A stretch of 64,000 nucleotides of DNA from an uncultured Flavobacteriaceae bacterium (GTDB taxonomy: Bacteria > Bacteroidota > Bacteroidia > Flavobacteriales > Flavobacteriaceae), in the NCBI GenBank assembly GCA_947502635.1, contig CANNAN010000002.1, forward strand, positions 434,001 to 498,000, given 5' to 3'. The position numbers and the translations under genes are program-made. Under the pieces are notes generated by a model that saw only the letters and a list, made by a program, of their open reading frames with translations, was not told where the DNA came from and ran no database searches. This document shows, in pieces, positions 17,168 to 25,908 of the stretch. Within the stretch, counting starts at the first letter, position 1. Each line of letters starts with the position of its first letter.

Positions 17168-18385
17168 TTATTCTAAATCTTCGTCATTATAATCTGGATA
17201 TAAGAAATGGTTATAAGGAAAACGTGTAACATGAATTTCGCGAACCTCATCGTAAACACGCTTTTTAAAGTCTTCCAAATTACTTTTATTGATTGCAGAA
17301 ATAAATAACGCATTATTACCTACTTTACTCATCCAGGTACTTTTCCATTCATCTAAAGAAAAGTGTTTTCCTGTACGTTCCGTTTCCAGATCATCTTCCT
17401 CTAAAGGTTCTGCTTCGTAGGCATCTATTTTATTAAATACCATGATGGTAGGCTTATCGCCACTTTTTATTTCACCTAATATTTTATTAACAGACTCGAT
17501 ATGTTCCTCAAAATTAGCATGCGAAATATCAACCACATGCAGTAACAAATCTGCTTCTCTTACCTCATCGAGTGTACTCTTAAAACTATCTACCAATTGG
17601 GTAGGCAACTTTCTTATAAACCCAACCGTATCGCTTAATAAAAAAGGTAGGTTTTGAATCACTACTTTTCTAACCGTAGTATCTAAAGTAGCAAACAGTT
17701 TATTCTCGGCAAAAACATCACTCTTACTAACCACGTTCATTAAAGTCGATTTACCAACATTAGTATAACCAACCAATGCCACGCGTACCATTTTACCACG
17801 GTTACCACGTTGCACTGCCATTTGTTTGTCAATAGTTTTTATACGCGCTTTTAGTAAAGCAATTTTATCACGTACAATACGTCTATCTGTTTCTATTTCA
17901 GTTTCTCCAGGACCACGCATACCAATACCCCCTTTTTGGCGCTCAAGGTGTGTCCACATCCCTCTTAATCGTGGTAATAAATATTCACACTGTGCTAGTT
18001 CCACTTGGGTTCTGGCATAACTGGTTTGTGCCCGTTGTGCAAAAATATCGAGGATTAAATTGGTTCTATCTAATACCTTAACATTAAGAATTTTACTAAT
18101 ATTCCGTTCCTGAGCAGCAGACAATTCATCATCAAAAATAGCGGTACCAACATCGTTATCTTCTATAAACTGACGTACATCTTCTATCTTACCTGTCCCT
18201 ATAAATGTTTTAGAGTTTGGCATTTCCATTTTTTGAGTAAAACGCTTTACAGCATACCCGCCTGCGGTAAAGGTTAAAAACTCCAGTTCATCTAAATATT
18301 CTTTAGATTTTACCTCATTTTGATCTTTAGTAATAATGCCTATTAAAACAGCTTTTTCTAAAGTAATTTCTTTCTTTTCTATCAT
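17168..18385 (-). CDS. hflX: Ribosome-associated GTPase HflX
   Basis: A 405-residue HflX. The N-terminal HflX domain contains FIGTGKIEDV and FDDELSAAQERN. The coiled region has the conserved QRGGIGMRGPGE-like element (QKGGIGMRGPGETEIETDRR near 150-169). The GTPase domain has G1 GYTNVGKST at 206-214, G3 DTVGF and G4 NKID. HflX splits stalled or hibernating ribosomes in the cytoplasm. It is divergent from the EEP hydrolase gene, with 62 bases between the starts. Confidence 0.96.
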   Translation of the reverse strand: MIEKKEITLEKAVLIGIITKDQNEVKSKEYLDELEFLTFTAGGYAVKRFTQKMEMPNSKTFIGTGKIEDVRQFIEDNDVGTAIFDDELSAAQERNISKILNVKVLDRTNLILDIFAQRAQTSYARTQVELAQCEYLLPRLRGMWTHLERQKGGIGMRGPGETEIETDRRIVRDKIALLKARIKTIDKQMAVQRGNRGKMVRVALVGYTNVGKSTLMNVVSKSDVFAENKLFATLDTTVRKVVIQNLPFLLSDTVGFIRKLPTQLVDSFKSTLDEVREADLLLHVVDISHANFEEHIESVNKILGEIKSGDKPTIMVFNKIDAYEAEPLEEDDLETERTGKHFSLDEWKSTWMSKVGNNALFISAINKSNLEDFKKRVYDEVREIHVTRFPYNHFLYPDYNDEDLE

Positions 18386-18447
18386 ATTGCAAAGTTAAAC
18401 ATTTACAGGTATTATTATTTTTATATTTTTAAGCCTATTTTTGATTC

Positions 18448-19416
18448 ATGACAGACTCTTACGATGATATTCCCGTGCGCCACGATTTACAAACTGTAGC
18501 GTTTTATAACCTTGAAAATTTATTCGATATTATTGATGACAAACACACGAACGATAATGATTTTCTACCTAATTCTGCTAAAAAATGGACTCCTAAACGT
18601 TATGGAGATAAACTTAGAAAATTAAGTTTTGCCATTTCTAATATTGGAAGAAAGGAAACTGGAAAACACCCTGCTCTTGTTGGTTTAGCCGAAGTTGAAA
18701 ACGCTTCTGCTATCGAAGATTTAATTACATCGAAACATTTAAAAGCATGTCATTACGATTATATACACTACGATTCTTTAGATGAACGCGGTATAGATGT
18801 TGCTTTATTGTATGATACCACTGCTTTTGAAGTAATCACTTCCGAAACGTTTACCATTCAACTATTTGATGATGACGGATCACCAGATTATACACGAGAC
18901 ATCTTATTGGTTTCTGGTTTGCTTGATGGCGAAAAAGTTCATGTTATTGTAAACCACTGGTCATCTAGGCGAGAAGGTGAAAAAGAAACAGAACACAAAC
19001 GTATAGCTTCGTCTGATAAAGTTGGTGAGGTTATTTCAACCTTACGTAACGATAATCCAGATGCAAAAATTATTATTATTGGAGATTTTAATGATGATCC
19101 TTCCAGCAATAGCATAAAACGACTTGTAGAAGGTTTCAATTTACACAATCCCATGGAAACCTTACGATCTTATAATAGGGGTACAACAAACTACAACAGG
19201 CAATGGAATTTATTCGATCAAATTATATTCTCAACAAACTTTTTTAAAAGTACGACTAACGAATTTGAGTTTAGTACTGCCAATATTTTTGATGAAGATT
19301 TTTTAAAACTCTTTAGTGGGAAATACAAAGGCACACCTTTTAGAACTTATGTTGGTAAAAAATACAAAGGGGGTTATAGTGACCATTTTCCTGTGTATGC
19401 TATTTTTAAGAAGTGA
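18448..19416 (+). CDS. Endonuclease/exonuclease/phosphatase family protein
   Basis: A 322-residue EEP-superfamily hydrolase with no signal peptide. Motifs are AFYNLENLFD at the N-terminus (metal-binding Asn/Glu), VGLAEVEN with the catalytic Glu, VNHWSSRR, IIIGDFNDDPSS with the Asp-x-Asn pair, and the final SDHFPVYA. All metal-binding and catalytic positions of the fold are present, so it should be an active metal-dependent phosphodiesterase or nuclease. The substrate cannot be told. Confidence 0.9.
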   Translation: MTDSYDDIPVRHDLQTVAFYNLENLFDIIDDKHTNDNDFLPNSAKKWTPKRYGDKLRKLSFAISNIGRKETGKHPALVGLAEVENASAIEDLITSKHLKACHYDYIHYDSLDERGIDVALLYDTTAFEVITSETFTIQLFDDDGSPDYTRDILLVSGLLDGEKVHVIVNHWSSRREGEKETEHKRIASSDKVGEVISTLRNDNPDAKIIIIGDFNDDPSSNSIKRLVEGFNLHNPMETLRSYNRGTTNYNRQWNLFDQIIFSTNFFKSTTNEFEFSTANIFDEDFLKLFSGKYKGTPFRTYVGKKYKGGYSDHFPVYAIFKK

Positions 19417-19563
19417 TTTTTATCTTATTGTTTTAAAAGAATTAAGACCGCTTTGCTGTTAGAACAAAGAATATAGATTTTAACGTGATTTCGATATAAA
19501 CAATCACTCAAAAGATTATATTCTTTCACTTAACGCTTATTAAGCCCCCCCTAAATCAATAAA

Positions 19564-19986
19564 TTACGGCATTTTTGTATACACACTTTTAGATAAAGGC
19601 GTTTTTATTTCAAACAAGACCTTTTTTAATGACTGCTCTTCTCCAATCATACTCAAGTAAAATTGATTCTTAGAAATCCATTCAAGTTTAAAATTTGTGT
19701 CACAATATAAATTCGCACCATCATTTTTAATCTCAAATTTATCGGAAATAAAATGCTCCTCCTCTTTAGAAGATGCTATTTTAATCTGGATATATTGAGG
19801 GCCAAAAGCTGCAGCAGAAGTTATAAATGCTTGCTCTATAGAAATAGTATATGCATCGTTTTTAAAACTGCACAAATGTTCATTTTTCTCGTTAGAACAA
19901 CTAAGAGTCAAAAAGGATAACAAAAATAAACTTATAAAGAAATTAATAAGTCTTAGGTGTATTTTGACTAAATAATCAGATATCAT
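19564..19986 (-). CDS. Hypothetical lipoprotein
   Basis: About 140 residues from the ATG at 19986. The N-terminus is basic then hydrophobic and ends in a lipobox LTLSCSNE. The mature part has strands and a Cys near CSFKND and YCDTNF. No family recognised. The frame extends upstream to 20022, but the shorter start places the signal peptide in a normal position. Monocistronic on the minus strand. Function unknown. Confidence 0.6.
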   Translation of the reverse strand: MISDYLVKIHLRLINFFISLFLLSFLTLSCSNEKNEHLCSFKNDAYTISIEQAFITSAAAFGPQYIQIKIASSKEEEHFISDKFEIKNDGANLYCDTNFKLEWISKNQFYLSMIGEEQSLKKVLFEIKTPLSKSVYTKMP

Positions 19987-20140
19987 TTTACTATTTTGTT
20001 TCGTTTTTTTTAGATTTAACATGCCATCCTGTGCTTCGCAGCTTGCAATTTAGGGCGTAAACTTCACATAACGAAGAGAGATTTTCATGCCATAACAAAG
20101 GAGGTACAACCACATACATAAGCTTTCAATAAATTCATAA

Positions 20141-20518
20141 TTAAACCGCCTGATATATAACATAAGCCATCCCCAAAGTCGCAATAGGCAAGGCCCACAG
20201 CAGCCAAATGCTATAAGGCTGTACTTTCTTTTTATTCATTTTAGCATTAATCATCATCCGCTTTTTACCAGTGTACTGCATCCAGTTTTTAAAATAAATA
20301 AAAATCGATACCAACACAAATAAGGTCCATGCCTTGGCAGACGACATAGTAACCATATTCATTTGTTTAAAAAAGCCAGCAAAGAAAATCCCTAAAAGCA
20401 ATAACAGAGCAACTTGTAAAAATGTAACATAAGTAATGGCAATGCTATTAGCCTTTTGCTTGTATTTGGGCTTATAACGAGAGAATATGTGGTAGAATAA
20501 AATATCGAATAGATTCAT
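20141..20518 (-). CDS. Small membrane protein, hypothetical
   Basis: A 125-residue integral membrane protein with three probable membrane helices: ITYVTFLQVALLLLLGIFF, AWTLFVLVSIFIYF and IWLLWALPIATLGMAYVIY. Basic loops lie between helices two and three. No conserved catalytic residues or recognised family. It stands alone on the minus strand. Confidence 0.65.
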   Translation of the reverse strand: MNLFDILFYHIFSRYKPKYKQKANSIAITYVTFLQVALLLLLGIFFAGFFKQMNMVTMSSAKAWTLFVLVSIFIYFKNWMQYTGKKRMMINAKMNKKKVQPYSIWLLWALPIATLGMAYVIYQAV

Positions 20519-20872
20519 TTTTGGCTTTTCTATTTAAAAAACCAAAACTACGGTAAATAATCAATATTAGTGGTGTCTTGCTTGTAGCTGCATTAATACG
20601 AATACCAGCGCTTCGAAGATTCTAATTTCGAAGGAATAAGTGTAGTTTTTTTTCTTTCAAAGATTGTTTGTGACCAGACTATATCCAGTTCCTTTTTTAT
20701 AAACTTAATGGGTTTCCCTATTTAATTATTATCATTTATGGGTTACCATATTCTACAGATAACCAAAATTTTTATATTTAAATGCCTTCTTGCAAACACA
20801 GGGTGACATAGCGACGCTTAGAAGAACTTGGCGAGTGCTTTTCCTAGAATAAAGTGTTAACAAACGGTTCTC
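20519..20872. other. Gene-free stretch with a small palindrome
   Basis: No credible gene is seen. The only structure noticed is a perfect inverted repeat CTTCGAA / TTCGAAG at 20611-20617 and 20627-20633, without a T run. Scattered low-complexity sequence otherwise. Confidence 0.5.
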
Positions 20873-21268
20873 TTATTGACCAGACAGTTTTAGCAAAATT
20901 TTGATTGCCTTATCCTCGTCTTTTTTATTAACGAAAATATGATCATGATAATAGCCAGCAATTACATTGCAGCTAATGTTGTTTTTTGCTAATTCTGTTG
21001 AAAATATGGCTGTTAAACCAACAGCATCAAGAGATGAATGAACCATAAGGGTTATCCAAGAGGCAATATATTCATAACTCAAACTGCGCTCGTCTGCTTT
21101 TTCTTTCTCAATAACAACTGTTGTTCCTTCCTTTTCTTTGAATTCACAAATGGTGTCATTTCGATCAATTTTGCTAACATCTTTTATGGTTAGGAAGACA
21201 TAATTTCCATTGTGTAGCTTTGGAGTCATTCCCTTTACTAATTCAGATAAATTTGTTTCTCCAGCCAT
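20873..21268 (-). CDS. ACT domain-containing protein
   Basis: A 131-residue protein made of two ACT-like units. The first half has the [16 protein letters not shown] pattern of the ACT_3 family; the second half has [35 protein letters not shown], a classic ACT regulatory fold. Such proteins usually bind amino acids or other small ligands in the cytoplasm. No catalytic domain is attached and no enzyme gene is adjacent, so its target is unknown. Confidence 0.85.
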   Translation of the reverse strand: MAGETNLSELVKGMTPKLHNGNYVFLTIKDVSKIDRNDTICEFKEKEGTTVVIEKEKADERSLSYEYIASWITLMVHSSLDAVGLTAIFSTELAKNNISCNVIAGYYHDHIFVNKKDEDKAIKILLKLSGQ

Positions 21269-21482
21269 TTTATATTTTCCTTTTAATTTTATAAGTGTAA
21301 TTAGCGATACTATTGTATGTACTCTTTCAAGTATATAAATGGTATGTATTTAATAAATATCGATGTTAAACAGACCAAAACAGAAACAAACAGATTTAGC
21401 AAAATAAAAGTCCTTTTTGCTACTCCTAGCTTCCAAAAATAGTAGCGATAGGAGTGATTAAATATTAATAAAGATGAAGCTT

Positions 21483-22100
21483 TTATTTCTTTAATCGATT
21501 AAATAACATTACAAATTCTGTATTTAAATCTTCTTGTATTTTCTTTCGGTAATCTTCCGCAAATGGAGCACCACAATCCATATTACTTTTTATTTTTATT
21601 AATTCATCATTTTTGAAAAACAAACTGTCTTCATATGGCTCATAATTTTCTGGGTCGTTTTTTAGTTCGAGTTTGTCGGTTTGCTTTTCGAACACGAAAA
21701 ATAGACTGCCATTCTCTAAGTAATACTCTATGAGCCTGTCTGTGTTTTCTGTGTTTTGAAGAAATCGGACTTTCTTTAATTCATCTTGAAGAAAATAATA
21801 AACAGCAACTCCATTTGCACTTTTAGTTTCTATTTTTCTTTTGTCTATAGCCGTCCATTCTTGTCTATTTGAAAGCGGTCTAAGTTTTTTTCTTATTGGC
21901 TTTAGTTCTTCTCCCATAAATTCCTGATAAGAGGAGTTCGTTGTCAAACTATTTTTTTGTTGTTGCTCATACTTCTCTCTTAAGTCTTTGTCTGGCTCTG
22001 GAATAAATTCTAATCGGTCGTTTTTAGAAACTGTTTTTTCTTCGTTGTCTTTGCAACCAATTAAAGTCAAAATTGCTAATATGATTATTGTTGTTCTCAT
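21483..22100 (-). CDS. Hypothetical lipoprotein
   Basis: About 205 residues from the ATG at 22100. The signal peptide TTIIILAILTLIGCKDNE is a normal lipoprotein signal with Cys16 as the acceptor. The rest is highly charged, with a proline-rich stretch and a C-terminal Cys in MDCGAPFAEDYRKK. The frame continues 12 codons upstream but those residues would mask the signal. No family recognised and no operon partner. Confidence 0.65.
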   Translation of the reverse strand: MRTTIIILAILTLIGCKDNEEKTVSKNDRLEFIPEPDKDLREKYEQQQKNSLTTNSSYQEFMGEELKPIRKKLRPLSNRQEWTAIDKRKIETKSANGVAVYYFLQDELKKVRFLQNTENTDRLIEYYLENGSLFFVFEKQTDKLELKNDPENYEPYEDSLFFKNDELIKIKSNMDCGAPFAEDYRKKIQEDLNTEFVMLFNRLKK

Positions 22101-22310
22101 TTTTTTAGTGTTCGTAAAAGGGCGTAATTTACACAAATTTAAGGTTAGAGTTTATACTAAATTAGTTTCTAGCAAAATATTCAAATTCTTCTTTTTTTGT
22201 TTCCAATGGTATGTGATTTTTAATTGAAATTTCGAGTTGTCTCAAATTTGGGGTAACAGGGGAGGCAGTTTTTAGAATCTTATGCAATGATTATCTTGTT
22301 GCTCCAGTTT

Positions 22311-23129
22311 TTAATCACAACCACCGCATCCTCCACAACTACTACATCCATTATCGCAAGAAGAACAACCTGATGCGTCAAATTCGGAATCAAAAGAATC
22401 TAGAGTATCATTAAAACTATCAAAGTATGACTCAAATGTATAATCATCTTCAAAAAAGTCTATATACAACCACCAATCACTATCGGGATCATAGGTTTTG
22501 TTATGTAAAACTTTCTGTTGATTTAGTAATTCCTTATCAATTTTTTTTAGAAGTTGAAAATCTAAATTTTTAAGTAAAAAGATGTTTCCTCCAATACTCA
22601 ATAATAGTTCTAATCCTTTTTTCTTATCATTATGTAGAAGATTATCAATGCTTTTGTCAATATCATATAAATAATTTGATATTTCTTTTTTTAAATTAAT
22701 TCCTTTATCTGTTAATTTATTTAGCCGAAATAGATTTAAAAAAAATGTTTGTTTAAAGTATTGGTTTATTTCTCGATTGCTTCTTGTTAATTTTTTGTAA
22801 CCCCAAGCTTTGTTCGAAGTGTCATAAGCTATTTTTATAAAATGCTTAAATAATATTTGGATTGATTGATTTTTTATAAATGGACTTAAATAAATTAACT
22901 CGTGATTTTTTGGTTTGTATCTACTGAAATTTTTACCTGCAACTACGTAAGTATAGGTTCTAATGTATTTATCTCTAGGATGAGATTTTTTACTGATTTC
23001 TTTAATTTCAATTACTTTTTTTAGAAGCAAATCCATAAAAGTATATTTCATTAAATCTTTTAATTGTACAGAAGTACAATCCTTAATAAGCATTGTTTCT
23101 GCTGGCGTTATTCTAGAGAGTATTTTCAT
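22311..23129 (-). CDS. Protein with Cys/Gly-rich C-terminal tail, TIGR04222-like layout
   Basis: A 272-residue protein. The N-terminal part (ITPAETMLIKDCTSVQLKDLMKYTFMDLL and on) looks like tandem helical units with no membrane helix that I can see. An acidic aromatic linker with repeated DSF/ESYFDSF words leads to a tail with eight cysteines among Gly and Ser (GCSSCDNGCSSCGGCGGCD, last 19 residues). This layout resembles TIGR04222 proteins, which end in low-complexity Gly/Cys tails; the match is by eye. It shares one base with the upstream GRDP-like gene, so the two are co-transcribed and probably act together. Confidence 0.65.
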   Translation of the reverse strand: MKILSRITPAETMLIKDCTSVQLKDLMKYTFMDLLLKKVIEIKEISKKSHPRDKYIRTYTYVVAGKNFSRYKPKNHELIYLSPFIKNQSIQILFKHFIKIAYDTSNKAWGYKKLTRSNREINQYFKQTFFLNLFRLNKLTDKGINLKKEISNYLYDIDKSIDNLLHNDKKKGLELLLSIGGNIFLLKNLDFQLLKKIDKELLNQQKVLHNKTYDPDSDWWLYIDFFEDDYTFESYFDSFNDTLDSFDSEFDASGCSSCDNGCSSCGGCGGCD

Positions 23130-23620
23130 TAATTTTTAAATCGTAGTTTAGGAATCACCCAATTTTTCTTTCTATTTACTCTAGTAAAGTGAATCTCTCT
23201 AAATCTTGTTTCAACATCAAACCAAATGTCTTTTGGAGGTTTTTCATTAAAAATTGATTCATAGAACTGAAGTGTTTTCAAATATTGTTCTTTAAATAGA
23301 GTTTTTTCTTCTAATCCTTTTGTGGGACCGTGGTGAATGTTTTTATTTATTGTGTATTTACAAAATTCAATCCAATATGATTCTGTATAAAGCAAATGCA
23401 GGTGCCAAACTTGGTCAATTTGGTCTGATGGTGTCAGAGGAAAATCGGAAATAGTTATTAGAAACATGAATTTTTTATATTCAAATATTGTCCTTAACGA
23501 ATACTCTATAGTCCAATCATTTTCTCTTGCCAATCTATCTGTAAATGTAAAAGAAGAATCTATGTCATCAATTTCAAAACCTTGAATTTTATTCCATTTT
23601 TTATTTTGTTCTTCGGTCAT
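23129..23620 (-). CDS. GRDP-like (glycine-rich domain protein-like, DUF1399) protein
   Basis: About 163 residues from the ATG at 23620; a longer frame to 23656 adds 12 less likely residues. The key motif is PSDQIDQVWHLHLLYTESYW, the conserved D-x-x-W-H-x-H-L...Y block of GRDP-like proteins, followed by HHGP. Function of the family is unknown; the two His residues and Asp could bind metal. The protein here is short, with only the core domain. It directly precedes the gene for a Cys/Gly-rich tailed protein, overlapping by one base. Confidence 0.7.
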   Translation of the reverse strand: MTEEQNKKWNKIQGFEIDDIDSSFTFTDRLARENDWTIEYSLRTIFEYKKFMFLITISDFPLTPSDQIDQVWHLHLLYTESYWIEFCKYTINKNIHHGPTKGLEEKTLFKEQYLKTLQFYESIFNEKPPKDIWFDVETRFREIHFTRVNRKKNWVIPKLRFKN

Positions 23621-23725
23621 TTTTGTAATTGATGATGACTTATGTATATTTCCCAAATAACTATAGCCTACCCAAGACTACAAAACTAGTTTGAATAGTT
23701 GATCTTAGAACAAGTACTCATATTC

Positions 23726-23974
23726 TTATAAAAAAGCATCAGAATCAAAGAATTCCTTTAAGGATATATTAATCATTTTGCAGAAGCGATTTATTGTATG
23801 AATAGAAACTCCTCTTTGGTCATTTATATTTTCCCAGCGACTAATCATTTGTCTATCGATAAAATGAGTTTCTGCAAATTTTGATTGACTAAGATTGGCT
23901 CTTAATCTTAATTCCTTTATTCTTAGAGCAGTTTTTTTATTAAATGCAATATCTTCTGGTTTCAACTTAGCCAT
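23726..23974 (-). CDS. XRE-family helix-turn-helix regulator
   Basis: An 82-residue single-domain DNA-binding protein. The HTH reads IKELRLRANLSQSKFAETHF, then DRQMISRWEN as recognition helix, then an IHTINRFCKMINISLKEFF closing helix, typical of Cro/C1-type domains. No effector domain. It lies upstream of the GRDP-like and Cys-rich genes on the same strand with a 105-base gap, and divergent from the candidate structured RNA at 24.1 kb, so it may control either; this is inference. Confidence 0.85.
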   Translation of the reverse strand: MAKLKPEDIAFNKKTALRIKELRLRANLSQSKFAETHFIDRQMISRWENINDQRGVSIHTINRFCKMINISLKEFFDSDAFL

Positions 23975-24014
23975 ACTGCAATTTTCACTTTAAATAAATA
24001 AATATTGTAAGCCA

Positions 24015-24047
24015 TTTGGTTGATATGTGATAATTTTACTATATTTG
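24015..24047 (+). promoter_or_regulatory. Flavobacterial promoter for the structured RNA
   Basis: TTTG at 24015-24018 (or TTG at 24020-24022) is followed after 21 (or 17) bases by TATATTTG at 24040-24047, an exact TAnnTTTG -7 element. A second TATATTTG lies at 24060-24067 with no clear partner. Both face the candidate RNA at 24.1-24.25 kb. Confidence 0.7.
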
Positions 24048-24072
24048 TAGCTTAATACATATATTTGCAATT

Positions 24073-24262
24073 CTTCAAATAGAAAATATTGAAGCAATTG
24101 CTTTGAATCTCGAACAGAAAACTGGTAATTTTTAACACACGAGATGATAAGTAGATTGGCTCACGACCTAGGCGTGAGCTCTCTTATTGTTGTGTGGGTA
24201 TACCAGTACCTCTGTTCGATAAGTTGAGTTTCACGCCTTTTTTGTTTCCACACGCAAAAGGC
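24073..24262 (+). ncRNA. Candidate 6S-like regulatory RNA (6S-Flavo type)
   Basis: A long rod can be drawn from complementary segments in order: CGAACAGA 24111-24118 with TCTGTTCG 24211-24218; ACTGGTA 24121-24127 with TACCAGT 24201-24207; CACAC 24136-24140 with GTGTG 24192-24196; GATAAG 24146-24151 with CTTATT 24183-24188 (one G-U); and GCTCACG 24159-24165 with CGTGAGC 24173-24179. Small internal loops separate the helices. An upstream hairpin (CTTCAA/TTGAAG) and a downstream GCCTTTT/AAAAGGC hairpin, possibly a terminator, flank it. A promoter lies just upstream and no protein is encoded. The rod with internal bubbles resembles 6S RNA; naming it so is inference, and the ends are approximate. 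Confidence 0.55.
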
Positions 24263-24370
24263 TTTATTGGGTAATTATCTTGTTTTAGTCAGCTAGTATA
24301 AAAATACCCAGACTTTGTTAGATCCTGAGATACTGAAACAAGTTTAGTACAGGTGCGGTTCAACTTAGAG

Positions 24371-24408
24371 TTTTGAGTGCTCCCGATATGAAATCGGGAT
24401 CCTCAAAA
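24371..24408. repeat. REP-like palindrome
   Basis: TTTTGAG, TCCCGAT, ATCGGGA and CTCAAAA pair in nested order (24371-24377 with 24402-24408; 24381-24387 with 24393-24399). TCCCGAT...ATCGGGA palindromes are common dispersed intergenic elements in flavobacteria. It ends 30 bases before the next gene and lacks a T run, so it is not a standard terminator. Confidence 0.65.
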
Positions 24409-24438
24409 TTGCGTTTTATTAACCTTAAAATTTAAATT

Positions 24439-24774
24439 ATGCCAGAAACCGAAACCGAGAAATCCCCCCACCGTTTTTTACTATCGTATTATATTACCAT
24501 AGCCTCTTTAATTGTATTGCTTGATAAATCGAGTTTAACCAATACAGTTAAGAAACATTGTAAAACAGCATTAAAGGTTATTGGAATTATTTATGAAGAC
24601 CAAGGCTATAACACAGGGTTAGGGACTTTATCGAGAAAAGAGTTCGATGTGTTTTTTAAATTATTTCCCGCTGTATATTTTGATAATAGGGAACTAATCT
24701 CTGTCGATCTTATTGTTAAAAATATAAAATTGAGTATTACAACAAATGATGTTGTACATATGGTGCGTGAGTAG
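24439..24774 (+). CDS. Hypothetical protein
   Basis: A 111-residue protein starting MPETETEKSPHRF with a predicted helical N-terminal half (LLSYYITIASLIVLLDKSSL, partly hydrophobic) and basic middle segment. No conserved motif or family recognised. It follows the structured RNA and a REP-like palindrome. A moderate hydrophobic stretch could be one membrane helix or a buried core helix. Codon use looks like its neighbours, so it is probably real. Confidence 0.55.
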   Translation: MPETETEKSPHRFLLSYYITIASLIVLLDKSSLTNTVKKHCKTALKVIGIIYEDQGYNTGLGTLSRKEFDVFFKLFPAVYFDNRELISVDLIVKNIKLSITTNDVVHMVRE

Positions 24775-25054
24775 TACGAATTTAATATAATAATTATACT
24801 TTTGCGCCCAGATAAGAAAATGAAAATTTATAATACTTATAATTTTTTGTATCAATTATGGTACAAATAAAATTAGTAAGTATTCAATTCCCTTTTGTCT
24901 TTAATATAGAGGCTTTATAGTCTCTCAGTATATTGTTTTTCTATATTATGGAAAAATTTGATCTCTCTATTGTTCTGCAAATGTATTTGCTTATAAGTAG
25001 CGATAATAATTAACTAACAATTTTTCTGGCAAAAGGGATACTTTTACAATCTAA
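24775..25054. other. Gene-free stretch with one -7-like element
   Basis: No credible protein gene. A TACTTTTG sequence near 24799-24806 matches TAnnTTTG but has no convincing upstream box, and the following sequence has only a 16-codon open frame from an ATG. Nothing else recognised. Confidence 0.4.
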
Positions 25055-25102
25055 AAAAGGCATTGAGAACATGTTTTGGTAACAGTGTTCTCAATGCCTT
25101 TT
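25055..25102. terminator. Strong bidirectional terminator
   Basis: A 17-base perfect inverted repeat, AAAAGGCATTGAGAACA at 25055-25071 and its complement at 25086-25102, with a 14-base loop. T-rich on both sides. It terminates the minus-strand HMA lipoprotein gene and can stop transcription from the other side. Confidence 0.9.
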
Positions 25103-25131
25103 ATAAAAATGAGGTATTAGTTGTTTCTAAA

Positions 25132-25632
25132 TTAAGCCTGAACCTTTTTAGTACAACATGTTTTTTTACAATCTGCGGCACATGCTTTTTTCTCTGCATC
25201 TGTTTTATTGGCACAACATGCTTTCGTACAATCTGCAGCACATGCTTTTTTAGTTGAAAAACCTTCAACCGTTTTCATGTTACTAACTTTGTATATGTCG
25301 GCAACTTTAGTAACAGTTTCTTCAAGGGAAGTTGGTGTTACTTTAGCTTCATTATATTCTACCATAGCAAGTTTTCTGTCATAATCTACAGTAGCCGATT
25401 TTACACCTTCCATTTTCGCTATTTTCTTCTCAATAGTTTTTGCACATCCAATAGCGCAGGTCATACCATCTATAGTAAATTCTGCTTTGGCATAGGTAGC
25501 ATTTGGGTCTAATTCTTTAGTAGACTCAGTCGCAACCTCTATAGTTTTAACTTCTGGTTTCGTTTCATTTTTGCAACCCATAGTAATTAATACTACCATT
25601 GCAATTGCTATAATATTTTTTAATGCGTTCAT
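25132..25632 (-). CDS. HMA-domain lipoprotein with Cys-rich tail
   Basis: A 166-residue exported protein. The signal peptide ends in a lipobox ITMGC (Cys20). Residues about 48-115 form a heavy-metal-associated ferredoxin-like domain with metal motif GMTCAIGC (Cys59, Cys63), which has the CxxxC spacing instead of the usual CxxC. The tail holds two repeats of the form KACAADCxKxCC, four cysteines each, likely a second metal site. A role in binding a soft metal such as copper in the envelope is inferred. No metal ATPase gene is adjacent. Confidence 0.88.
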   Translation of the reverse strand: MNALKNIIAIAMVVLITMGCKNETKPEVKTIEVATESTKELDPNATYAKAEFTIDGMTCAIGCAKTIEKKIAKMEGVKSATVDYDRKLAMVEYNEAKVTPTSLEETVTKVADIYKVSNMKTVEGFSTKKACAADCTKACCANKTDAEKKACAADCKKTCCTKKVQA

Positions 25633-25908
25633 TATTTATAAGTATTAATTTAATTACAAAACTACTAAATAAAGCTGTTTATTGCGTTCGAAAATAGAAT
25701 TTTGTGACTTACAAAACTAAAAATTCTCTAACCCTTGGGTTGGAGTTTTTTATTAACCTTTCCTTCGGGGAGGTAAGAACTACCTTTTTTACAGTTTTGG
25801 GAGCGGTAAAATATAAAATTTCATTTTTACCAGAGACGAAAAACCTGTACCAACTTTCTGCCAGCAGACAAGGACAGTAGGTTTTAACAAATTTTTTATT
25901 CGGTTTAT

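Noticed and set aside
19450-19550. Inverted AAAGAATATA / TATATTCTTT repeat after the EEP hydrolase gene
   Set aside because: The arms are far apart (about 45 bases) and AT-only, so the pairing is weak.
24340-24380. GGTTCAA word near 24358 as a possible tRNA T-arm
   Set aside because: No cloverleaf, anticodon arm or CCA end can be drawn around it.
24820-24870. 16-codon open frame after a -7-like element at about 24799
   Set aside because: No homologue within the window, no conserved flank and a length that occurs by chance in AT-rich DNA.
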